From: Mycolicibacterium vulneris
GTDB lineage: Bacteria; Actinomycetota; Actinomycetes; Mycobacteriales; Mycobacteriaceae
Direction: 5' to 3'
Length of the DNA stretch: 46,794 bases
NCBI RefSeq assembly: GCF_002104765.1
Contig: NZ_NCXM01000040.1
Span: 1 to 46,794 of the forward strand
In this document: piece by piece, positions 40,505 to 46,794 of the stretch
Numbering within the stretch: the stretch's first letter is position 1
Layout of the letters: the number at the start of each line of letters is the position of its first letter
Position numbers and translations under genes: made by a program
Notes under the pieces: generated by a model
The model's input: the letters and a program-made list of their open reading frames with translations, nothing else
Databases searched by the model: none
What the model was told of the DNA's origin: nothing

Positions 40505-41670
40505 GCGACGAGCGGGTCAAGTCGTTTCGGGTCCCCGACCTCGGCGAGGGACTGGAAGAGGTCACGGTGACCCAGTGGCACGTGGCGGTTGGTGATGACG
40601 TCGAGCTGAATCAGGTGTTGTGCACGGTGGAGACCGCTAAGGCCGAAGTGGAGATCCCGAGCCCCTACGCCGGGCGGATCGTCGAAAAGAACGGCGCCGA
40701 AGGCGATGTGATCGACGTAGGGGCGGTGCTGCTGCGGATCGACACGGCGCCATCGGGCGGTGACCTACCGTCGGCCGAAACCGAGGCGCCCACGCTGGTC
40801 GGTTATGGCGCCGACTCCGGCATCGACGCCAGCCGGCGCATCACCCGCCCGCTCGCCGCCCCGCCGGTGCGCAAGCTGGCCAAGGAGCTGATGGTGGACC
40901 TCAACTCGGTGCAGCATGGCGCCGGCGCCATCATCACCCGTCAGGACGTGCTGGCGGCGGCTCGCGGGAACGGCAATGGCGCCGACGTCCGGCCGGTCCG
41001 GGGTGTGCAGGCCCGGATGGCGGAGAAAATGACGCTGTCACACAACGAGATTCCCGCTGCGAAGGTCGGTGTCGATGTCGACTGCGCCGAGCTGGTCCGG
41101 CTGTCCGACCGGTTCCGACCGGCGGAGGAGACAATCACGCCGTTCGTGCTCGTGTTGCGCTTGCTGGTCATCGCGTTGCGCCACAACGAGATGTTGAACT
41201 CGACCTGGGTCGACTCCCCGCAGGGTCCGCAGGTGCGCGTCGACCACCGCGTGCACCTCGGCATCGCCACGGCCACCGAACGTGGGCTGCTCGTCCCGGT
41301 CGTCGCCGACGCACACCTGAAGACTACCCGCGAATTGGCTTGCTGTGCAGCCGAATTGATCGCAGGTGCGCGTGCGGGCAGCCTGGCGCCGGGGGAGTTG
41401 CGAGGCTCGACGTTCAGCGTGACGAATTTCGGGGCGCTGGGCGTGGACGACGGGGTTCCGGTGATCAACCATCCCGAAGCTGCCATCCTCGGCATGGGTG
41501 CGATCAGGCCGCGGGCCGTCGTGCGGGGTGCGGAGATCGTCGCGCGCCCGACGATGTCGTTGACTTGTGTGTTCGACCATCGCATCGCCGACGGTGCCCA
41601 GGCCGCCCAATTCGTCTGTGAGCTCAGGGATCTGATCGAGTCACCCGAAGCCGCGCTACTGGATCTGTAG
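40501..41670 (+). CDS. bkdC: Dihydrolipoyl acyltransferase E2 of BCKDH
   Basis: A 389-residue E2 subunit. The lipoyl domain is at 1-80 with lipoylated Lys47 in VETAKAEV, followed by the peripheral subunit-binding domain (PPVRKLAKELMVDLNSV, about 120-155) and the catalytic domain with His360 and Asp364 in DHRIADG. It transfers the branched acyl group to CoA. The E3 partner, lipoamide dehydrogenase, is not in the window. A four-base ATGA overlap couples it to bkdB. Confidence 0.94.
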   Translation: MSDERVKSFRVPDLGEGLEEVTVTQWHVAVGDDVELNQVLCTVETAKAEVEIPSPYAGRIVEKNGAEGDVIDVGAVLLRIDTAPSGGDLPSAETEAPTLVGYGADSGIDASRRITRPLAAPPVRKLAKELMVDLNSVQHGAGAIITRQDVLAAARGNGNGADVRPVRGVQARMAEKMTLSHNEIPAAKVGVDVDCAELVRLSDRFRPAEETITPFVLVLRLLVIALRHNEMLNSTWVDSPQGPQVRVDHRVHLGIATATERGLLVPVVADAHLKTTRELACCAAELIAGARAGSLAPGELRGSTFSVTNFGALGVDDGVPVINHPEAAILGMGAIRPRAVVRGAEIVARPTMSLTCVFDHRIADGAQAAQFVCELRDLIESPEAALLDL

Positions 41671-41741
41671 CTTTCGCTCAGAAGTGCGGCGTACGGGGCG
41701 CGTCGCGTTACCGATCCGAACCTGCGCGCGTGCGGGAATGC

Positions 41742-42512
41742 CTACCGGCGTTGCGCCGCGGCCAAACGCTGTGCGAACTCCGGTGATTGGATGGAATAGG
41801 ACTGCGGCCCGAGCTCGGCGCGCATCGCGAGCTCGTGTTGCTCGTTGTCCAGCGACCCCGGACTGACGGTGGCGCGCATGGTGGCCTTGGTCGCCAGCAC
41901 CACTTCGCGCGGAGCCGCGGCCGGGCCGGCGGCGAGTTGCAGGGCCGCGGCGACCGGATCGTCGGCCACGCTTAACGCCAAGCCGTGCCGCACGGCGGCG
42001 TCGGCGTCGAAGCGCATGCCGAACAGCAGGGCCGCCCGGGCGACCTGCGGGCCGACCGCGCGCTGAAGCATCCACGTCGCACCTCCGCCGGGGTGAAGCC
42101 CCAGCTTCTGGAATCGCGCATCGAACATGGCGGCGGGTCCGGCTATGCGTACGTCGGCCGCGAGGGCCAGGTTCAGGCCCGCGCCCACCGCGGCGCCGTT
42201 GACCGCGGCGATGGTGGGCAGCCGGCAACTGCCGACGGCCATGAAACCGTCATAAATCTGCTGCAGGCCCGTCTCGGCCGCTCCGCCGCCGGCAGCGCCG
42301 AGTGCGCTGAGATCGGCGCCCGCGCAGAACGCCTTGCCCGCCCCGGTGATTACGACGGCGTGCACATCGGGGTCGGCTTCTGCCCGCCGGACGGCCTCGC
42401 GCAGGTGCCCGGACGACTCGGCCGTTATCGCGTTGCGGCGATCGGGATCGTTGACGGTGATGAGCGCGACGCGGCTGGCGACGTTGTAGAGGATCAGTTC
42501 GGACTGGGCCAT
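41742..42512 (-). CDS. echA14: Crotonase-fold protein EchA14
   Basis: A 256-residue crotonase-family protein from ATG 42512 (GGAGG just upstream). The oxyanion strand AGADLSALG and NGAAVGAGLNLALAADVRIA are present. However, at the two places where classical enoyl-CoA hydratases carry catalytic glutamates, I see Asn (GAGLNLAL) and Phe (DARFQKLGLHP). It may therefore not be a simple hydratase. The sequence strongly resembles M. tuberculosis Rv2486. It converges on bkdC with a 71-bp gap; the genes Rv2494-Rv2487 that separate them in M. tuberculosis are absent. Confidence 0.88.
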   Translation of the reverse strand: MAQSELILYNVASRVALITVNDPDRRNAITAESSGHLREAVRRAEADPDVHAVVITGAGKAFCAGADLSALGAAGGGAAETGLQQIYDGFMAVGSCRLPTIAAVNGAAVGAGLNLALAADVRIAGPAAMFDARFQKLGLHPGGGATWMLQRAVGPQVARAALLFGMRFDADAAVRHGLALSVADDPVAAALQLAAGPAAAPREVVLATKATMRATVSPGSLDNEQHELAMRAELGPQSYSIQSPEFAQRLAAAQRR

Positions 42513-42959
42513 CGGGCACCTCCGGCTTCGCATGTTGGCTGTGGATCCGCCCGACCTCACCGGTCCACCGGCGGCAGCGTCACGGGCGAGGTAAGACTAC
42601 TTCGCGCCATCCGAGCGGGATTGGCCGGTGTGAGCGTGATTAGCGAGATCCAGCAGGGAAAGGTGGCATTGCACGCCGGCGTCCCCGTCATAGCGACCGG
42701 TCCGATGGTCGAACGCCATTCATGGGAGGCTCATGTAGTTACCGGCTGGTAGCGCAAACGACAATCTTTGCGGCCGGCGCGGCGCATATCGGAATCTACA
42801 AGTAATGCTGTCTTTATAGAAACGTTATCTGCAGCATTTGGCATCTTGGGTTAAACACCCGGGTCGACCTGGCGAAACGTGTGGTGAGACGCGGGCAAAC
42901 CCGCCGGGCGCCGACGGCGCGCAACGGCGCGGTCGAGCCGTCGAGATTTGCCCGAGCCG
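42513..42959. other. 447-bp spacer with no supported gene
   Basis: A plus-strand frame ending at 42752 (GKVALHAGVPVIATGPMVER in its last 40 residues) is open from an antisense echA14 frame, and nothing else supports it as a gene; it may be a gene remnant. AT-rich sequence at about 42785-42850 stands out but shows no clean promoter. Confidence 0.4.
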
Positions 42960-43370
42960 CTACAGCTCCGGTTTCGCTAACTTCCTCGCTAGCTCATCGA
43001 GCTCGGCCTGGCGCTCACGCACCGCGCACCCCCGCCGCTCGATGCGCGCGCCCTGCAGGATGGCTTCCGGCAACGCATCGCTACGCAGTCTCGTGTTGGC
43101 GTAATGGATTGCGGCATCGATCATTTCGATGTACCGCTCCGCGTCATGCTCTGCGCAGGAGCCCTCGATCCGCTGGACTTCGTCCCAACAAGGATAGGAA
43201 GAATACCGGGCATCGAGTTGTTGCTGAGAGACCTGCGTTCCGAAGTAACACCGCCAGTCGCGGCTCAACCAACCCCTCGTCTTGACTTCGACTTTGATTC
43301 GATTTCCAACACCAGCTATGAACCTCGGCTCCCCGACGCGCACCACCGGCTGCCAGTCATTCGACGCCAT
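42960..43370 (-). CDS. Orphan hypothetical protein, 136 aa
   Basis: The protein starts MASNDWQPVVRVGEPRFIAG, followed by a basic Trp/Cys-containing stretch (TRGWLSRDWRCYFG) and a C-terminal helical half (AERYIEMIDAAIHYANTR, AVRERQAELDELARKL). The residue mix looks like a real protein. GAGGGG lies about 12 bases upstream of the ATG. No family is recognised. It stands alone among decayed genes, suggesting a recently acquired or lineage-specific gene. Confidence 0.5.
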   Translation of the reverse strand: MASNDWQPVVRVGEPRFIAGVGNRIKVEVKTRGWLSRDWRCYFGTQVSQQQLDARYSSYPCWDEVQRIEGSCAEHDAERYIEMIDAAIHYANTRLRSDALPEAILQGARIERRGCAVRERQAELDELARKLAKPEL

Positions 43371-43782
43371 ATATCGCCAACCCCTCGAAGAGAAGACGCT
43401 CTAAGTAATGATCTCCCCGTAAGCGTCATCCGCTCGTTTTGACACGCTGTTCCCAGAACGATTAAACCGCAAACTTTTGGCGTTGACTTCGACTTTCGCG
43501 GGTTCGTCAAAAAGTATGGAAACAACGCGAATGCATTACCGGCGGTTCTGAGTTAGCGCTTTGCGGCCTTTCATCTCGGTCGCCCAAATATGGCCGTGAC
43601 CTGCCCCACTGGCGTGACGTGACTTCCGCCAGCACCTGCGCCGGCAGGTTCGTGGCGCCCGTATCGGTCGAGTCTGGCAGCCGGGCCCAAGGATCCGTTG
43701 AGGATCCGCCAAGATGCACTCCGCAAGCTCATCTCAGCTCGAAAGAGCATCCCACTCGGCATCGACGCTAGGAGAGCACCTC
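43371..43782. other. 412-bp spacer with short repeats
   Basis: No gene is supported. TTGACTTCGACTTT at 43483-43496 repeats 43282-43295 exactly. GGATCC occurs twice five bases apart at about 43691-43707. GGAGAG before 43783 is the ribosome-binding site of the next gene. Confidence 0.4.
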
Positions 43783-44073
43783 ATGCGGACAACGGGGTAC
43801 AGGACGACGCGGTCCGGGACCATGGCGTACCGGGCGTACGCACGGACCCGCAATCAACGAATCGGATACGCCCGGCTGATGCTGGTCTCCGTCGCGACGG
43901 CCGGCCTGATCGGCCTCGGTGTCGGTGTCGCCTACCTCGATCGACCGCTGGCCGGCCGGCATTGTTCTGTTCCAGACGTGGCCACGCATGACGCAACCGG
44001 CCTCACGTTGTCGTGCAGCCCGGCGTCGACGGGAAACCGTGAGTTGGTGTGGCAGTATGTTCCGGCGTCGTGA
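43783..44073 (+). CDS. Small single-pass membrane protein, 96 aa
   Basis: From ATG 43783 (GGAGAG upstream) the protein has a basic N-terminus (RTTGYRTTRSGTMAYRAYAR), one membrane segment (MLVSVATAGLIGLGVGVAYL, about 33-52) and a short outer domain with two cysteines (HCSVPD and LSCSPA) that could form a disulphide. Orientation by the positive-inside rule puts the C-terminus outside. No family is recognised. Confidence 0.5.
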   Translation: MRTTGYRTTRSGTMAYRAYARTRNQRIGYARLMLVSVATAGLIGLGVGVAYLDRPLAGRHCSVPDVATHDATGLTLSCSPASTGNRELVWQYVPAS

Positions 44074-44267
44074 CCTCGATAGGTCAAGTGGCGCAACGCG
44101 TTTCGGTCGGGACGAACGCGCCTGGGGTGTCCACCTGGGCAAGGACGAACGAGCGCCACCACCGGTCGATGCCCGCCCGGCCCGCAGCGGGCCGAGCGTT
44201 TGACCCCGAGCACCGGATGGCCGACGCTTGACCGCATCCCCCTGCGGAGCGAACCAGAAGATATGCG

Positions 44268-44636
44268 ATGGCGAAGGTGCCGGGCCGACGAGTTCGCGGC
44301 GCCCTACCGCGAGCTCACCGGCGCCGGTCATGAGGTCGTCGTCGTCACGCCGAACGGTGTTGTGCCGCATGTGGATGTGATGTGCCTGCGGCCGTCGATG
44401 GCCGGTAGCGAGAAGATCGCTTTGGGCTCGCCTACACCAATGACGAAGAGGATGCGGTCGGGCTGATGGAGAAGGCCCCGTGGACCGCGGAGGACGAACT
44501 GGTGAGGATGGGCGTCGAGTTCTCCCGTGGTGAGATGTGGAAGCCGTATACGGTCCACGACCGAAATCTCTTCACCGGCCAGAACCCGGCCTCGGCCGGG
44601 CCGTTGGCGCGCGAGTTCATGAAGGAACTCGGTTAG
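44268..44636 (+). pseudogene. DJ-1/PfpI family protein, internally deleted and frameshifted
   Basis: Three pieces of one family in different frames: a start MAKV at 44268; then ADEFAAPYRELTGAGHEVVV and TPNGVVPHVDV in the next frame; then YTNDEEDAVGL, EKAPWTAEDEL and LFTGQNPASAGPLAREF ending at 44636. The central nucleophile-elbow region is missing. It is a dead remnant of a type 1 glutamine amidotransferase-like gene. It ends 6 bp from the convergent cutinase gene. Confidence 0.75.
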
Positions 44637-44642
44637 GCGACC

Positions 44643-45344
44643 TCAGAGGTGGCCGGCCACGAAAGTGGCGGCCTGACCGGGCATTCCGGACCCTCGGTAG
44701 GACAGGTCCGCTGCCGAGAACATCTCGTCGTGTGACGGCAGCGCCAGGGGTCCGCCCGGAGTGCACACCGGATCGCCGGGCGCACACAGGTCGATGGCCT
44801 TCGCGCCGTACCACGGGCTGACCACACTCACCGGTGCCCCGAGATACCGGGCCGACGGATTCCCGAACAGGGCCAGCGCCGCGACATGGTCGGCCTCGTC
44901 CGCCGTCAGGATCTGAGGATTCAAGCCCGCGATCGAGGCCTGGGCGATGGTGATCAGATCGATCACCATCGCGCCCTGCGAATAGCCGCCGAGCACCAAT
45001 TTGGTGTCGGGGCAGTTCGCCACCATGGACTGAACGTGAGCGTGGGCGTCGCCGGCGCCCGCCGACGCTGACGGGGCGAAATCCTCGCCGGCGGGGTAGT
45101 TGACCGCATACACCCCGAGGGACCGGCCCCCGATCTGGGAACGCAGCGAGTCGATGAACGCTTGACCGACGCCGCCGACGCCGGGCGGCTCGGCCGTGCC
45201 GCGGGCGAACGTCACCTCGACGTCGGGACACGGCGCGGCGGACACCAATACCGGGGGGCACAGCAGCGTCGTACAGGTCGTCACCACCGCGACACCCAGC
45301 AAACGCGTTAATCCGCGTGCGTTCACGCTCCAATGCTGACACAT
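44643..45344 (-). CDS. Cutinase-like serine esterase (CULP family), exported
   Basis: A 233-residue cutinase-family hydrolase with a signal peptide (hydrophobic core LLGVAVVTTCTTLL, cleavage probably after VSAA). The triad is Ser122 (GGYSQGA), Asp191 (GDPVC) and His205 (LPSHDEM). Cys39/Cys111 and Cys187/Cys194 are placed for the two usual disulphides. Mycobacterial relatives are secreted esterases or phospholipases. The exact member cannot be named. A GTG at 45326 gives a tidier signal peptide, but GGAG is too close to it; ATG 45344 lacks a clear site. Confidence 0.9.
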   Translation of the reverse strand: MCQHWSVNARGLTRLLGVAVVTTCTTLLCPPVLVSAAPCPDVEVTFARGTAEPPGVGGVGQAFIDSLRSQIGGRSLGVYAVNYPAGEDFAPSASAGAGDAHAHVQSMVANCPDTKLVLGGYSQGAMVIDLITIAQASIAGLNPQILTADEADHVAALALFGNPSARYLGAPVSVVSPWYGAKAIDLCAPGDPVCTPGGPLALPSHDEMFSAADLSYRGSGMPGQAATFVAGHL

Positions 45345-45697
45345 CGAGGCCGGAAAGACACCGCCTAATTCAACGTCCTGCCTCCGCCGGAGCCGCTGGC
45401 CCGGGCCGCTTTTCTCGGCTCAGCAGTTCCTGTTGCTGCGTGCCCGGGTATTTCCGGGTGTCGCCGACGCGACGGGAATGCATGGCTCGGCGAATTGATA
45501 TCGAAGGTTTCCATGGTTCTCGCCATTACCGTGAGTCATCGTGGCCGCAACGGTTCTCGATGACCGAAGATGTCGACGGTGTCGCAATCCGCGCGACGAC
45601 CACCGACTGGCAGGGCGCGTGGTCTGAAGGGTTCTCCGCTAACTTCTTCACCGGCCGGACGAGCGCCGTCAGACACGACTTCCCTCGCGCCCTACGG

Positions 45698-45910
45698 CTA
45701 TTGGCAAACAGAATTCGTTCTGTTCTCTTTGCAAGGAACGCAATACTCGTCGTCCTGATTCTGCGTTTCGTGGATCGAATTGCATTCAGGACACTCTTGA
45801 ATGTATTTGTGTCGCGGATTCAGGCAGGAAGCCATTGACGCTTGCTTTTGCCTGAATATGCTTGTCGAACTTCTATTGGTACTAGACAACATCCCGACTG
45901 ATTTCCCCAC
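45698..45910 (-). CDS. Possible small zinc-ribbon protein, 70 aa or shorter
   Basis: The frame contains CPEC and CVPC 13 residues apart (in CPECNSIHETQ and DDEYCVPCKE), the spacing of a zinc ribbon. The start may be GTG 45910 or an internal ATG giving about 45 residues (MASCLNPRHKY). Base composition is low-GC, and the opposite strand is also open, so this is a tentative call. Confidence 0.35.
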   Translation of the reverse strand: MGKSVGMLSSTNRSSTSIFRQKQASMASCLNPRHKYIQECPECNSIHETQNQDDEYCVPCKENRTNSVCQ

Positions 45911-46072
45911 TCAGTAAAGCGCATGCGCAGCTGCGATAGCAGCTACGCCCGCGTTTGTCACTATCAACCACTGTTCCCAAACGCGGCCGGTTAAAACCCC
46001 GGCGAACAGATCCCCCAAAACTTCTCGCGGGGCCCGCGCGGTGGCCGCGTCAGCGGAAATGACGTAGCCGCC

Positions 46073-46078
46073 TACTCT
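46073..46078 (+). promoter_or_regulatory. Predicted -10 box for the 46143 gene
   Basis: TACTCT fits TANNNT; the transcript would have a leader of about 55-60 nt containing GAAAGG ahead of the ATG. Confidence 0.35.
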
Positions 46079-46142
46079 AGACGGCTCGATCTGGCGCGCC
46101 GGAAACTAGTGAAGTCCCGCCCCTCTAGCGAAAGGTTCAACC

Positions 46143-46451
46143 ATGACCATCATCGCTACTACGATCGTCCATCCCAACCCAGGGGTCGGCTGGGACGACG
46201 TTCAGAAGCAGCTGAAGCGAGCGACCGGGCTTGCCCGCAAACATGGCGCGGAGAATGTCACCGCGCTGGTGAACATGATCGGAGGTCAGGGCACCAACGC
46301 CATCGGCTTGATGACAACAGCCGAAGACTGGGCCACCTACGGCCGGATCCAGCAGAGCCTCAGCACCGACCCGGATTACCAAAGCCTTCTCATCGACGCG
46401 GGCCAGATCGCCACCTGGGAGAACTACGTCAGCCAGACGATCGAGGTCTAG
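46143..46451 (+). CDS. Small dimeric alpha-beta-barrel-type protein, 102 aa
   Basis: The protein starts MTIIATTIVHPNPGVGWDDV from ATG 46143, with GAAAGG upstream. Strand-helix-strand pattern (ENVTALVNMIGG, TNAIGLMTTAEDWATYGRIQ, LIDAGQIATWENYVSQT) resembles ferredoxin-like dimeric alpha-beta-barrel proteins of the kind found in ABM-type monooxygenases and DUF6854-like families. No catalytic residues are obvious. It stands alone; role unknown. Confidence 0.75.
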   Translation: MTIIATTIVHPNPGVGWDDVQKQLKRATGLARKHGAENVTALVNMIGGQGTNAIGLMTTAEDWATYGRIQQSLSTDPDYQSLLIDAGQIATWENYVSQTIEV

Positions 46452-46522
46452 TACCGCCAAGTAATACGTGATCGACGAATCCTCGGCCGGCGTTTGGCGC
46501 CGTTGGTCGTCGGTCCATGCAA

Positions 46523-46564
46523 CGAACGCCTAGGTAGTCGCCATAACGACTACCTAGGCGTTCG
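46523..46564. repeat. 18-bp perfect hairpin
   Basis: CGAACGCCTAGGTAGTCG (46523-46540) and CGACTACCTAGGCGTTCG (46547-46564) are exact reverse complements around CCATAA. No T-run follows on either strand. It lies 71 bp after the 46143 gene stop and may be a terminator of the mycobacterial tailless kind, a recombination or binding site, or the trace of an element. Confidence 0.9.
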
Positions 46565-46650
46565 GCGTTCGGCTCTCTACTGAACATTAACTCCCTCGTC
46601 TGGGGAGTGCCCAGGATCAAGCGACGTCACTACGCGAGCCCGGTGCCCCT

Positions 46651-46699
46651 GTTCAGAGTCGGTTGATTCTTGACGTTTCTGTTTCGGTTGATCCTTGAC
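46651..46699. mobile_element. Possible insertion-sequence end (repeated CGGTTGATYCTTGAC)
   Basis: CGGTTGATTCTTGAC (46660-46674) and CGGTTGATCCTTGAC (46685-46699) are 15-base repeats 25 bases apart, beginning shortly after a TGTT sequence. Multiple repeats at an end are typical of IS21-type elements. No transposase is in the window, so the call is tentative. Confidence 0.4.
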
Positions 46700-46717
46700 A
46701 CTCGTGTTGTTTGTTTA

Positions 46718-46759
46718 GGTCCTGGTCCTGGTCCTGGTCCTGGTCCTGGTCCTGGTCCT
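46718..46759. repeat. GGTCCT hexanucleotide repeat, seven copies
   Basis: Seven exact tandem copies of GGTCCT. The unit of six keeps reading frame (Gly-Pro in one plus frame), so length change would not shift a gene. It runs close to the right edge and may belong to an element or gene continuing beyond. Confidence 0.95.
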
Positions 46760-46794
46760 GGTGCGCAGGGCCCGTTTGTTTCGTACCTCGCCGG

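Larger units (their letters stand above)
45345..46142. other. 798-bp region without a firm gene; low-GC patch and inverted repeats
   Basis: An open plus frame (MARRIDIEGFHGSRHYRESS from about 45482 to 45838) is unrecognised. A minus ORF with paired CxxC motifs lies at 45698-45910. From about 45700 to 45960 the sequence is visibly more AT-rich than its surroundings. Inverted repeats occur at 45929-45944 (AGCTGC gata GCAGCT) and 45949-45986 (CCGCGTTTG/CAAACGCGG). A TACTCT box at 46073-46078 may serve the gene at 46143. Confidence 0.45.

Noticed and set aside
42630..42752. Short plus frame ending GPMVERHSWEAHVVTGW
   Set aside because: Looks protein-like for 40 residues but has no family match or clear ribosome-binding site; not enough to call.
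43507..43719. 70-codon minus frame
   Set aside because: No ribosome-binding site or motif; composition typical of a chance frame.
46718..46759. CRISPR array
   Set aside because: Six-base tandem units without spacers; a microsatellite, not a CRISPR.

Overview
The window is chromosomal DNA of a Mycobacterium, most likely a slow grower near the M. avium complex or a related group; the species cannot be fixed from sequence alone. The base is GC-rich. The backbone is the mycobacterial stretch known in M. tuberculosis as Rv2525c to Rv2495c: a Tat-exported DUF1906 protein, type I fatty acid synthase with acpS, an M20 peptidase, bcp, the L,D-transpeptidase ldtB, tRNA-Lys and tRNA-His, orn, an HerA/DUF853 ATPase, the mycolate reductase cmrA, an Atg22-like MFS transporter, the repressor bkaR, and a branched-chain (leucine) catabolic operon. 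Gene names and M. tuberculosis equivalents come from remembered protein similarity and order, not from a search.

Layout. 1-5168 is an accessory block: an aldehyde dehydrogenase, a divergent lipocalin-like AttH/CrtC-type protein, a convergent Rieske oxygenase, and a divergent MerR regulator. Palindromes sit in both divergent gaps. 5229-17522 holds DUF1906, fas, acpS and the peptidase. 17617-21940 has a P450 inserted tail-to-tail against bcp, then a small DUF3618 protein, a large DUF3556 membrane protein and a small conserved protein. 22097-23715 has tRNA-Lys and two gene remnants whose 5' halves are both missing at one junction: an Eis-like acetyltransferase on minus and a DMT permease on plus. 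23780-30252 has ldtB, a lipoprotein, tRNA-His with a textbook terminator, orn, DUF853, cmrA and the MFS gene.

30271-41670 is the best-defined pathway. BkaR (TetR family) reads divergently from accD1-accA1-fadE19-maoC-citE, followed by bkdABC. Together these can take branched-chain 2-keto acids through the BCKDH complex, and isovaleryl-CoA through acyl-CoA dehydrogenase, biotin carboxylase, hydratase and HMG-CoA/citramalyl-CoA lyase. Two similar palindromes in the bkaR/accD1 gap look like paired BkaR operators. A 77-bp MIRU-like element has separated fadE19 from maoC. The fadD35-scoA-scoB genes that lie between bkaR and accD1 in M. tuberculosis are not here.

41742-46794 is a decaying accessory region: an EchA14-like crotonase lacking both usual catalytic glutamates, orphan small proteins, a broken DJ-1/PfpI gene, a cutinase, a low-GC patch with a zinc-ribbon-like ORF, a small dimeric alpha-beta-barrel-type protein, an 18-bp perfect hairpin, a possible insertion-sequence end and a hexanucleotide repeat running towards the right edge.

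No clearly new defence or mobile system was found. The least described unit is the left-hand oxygenase/MerR/ALDH/AttH block with its two dyads.
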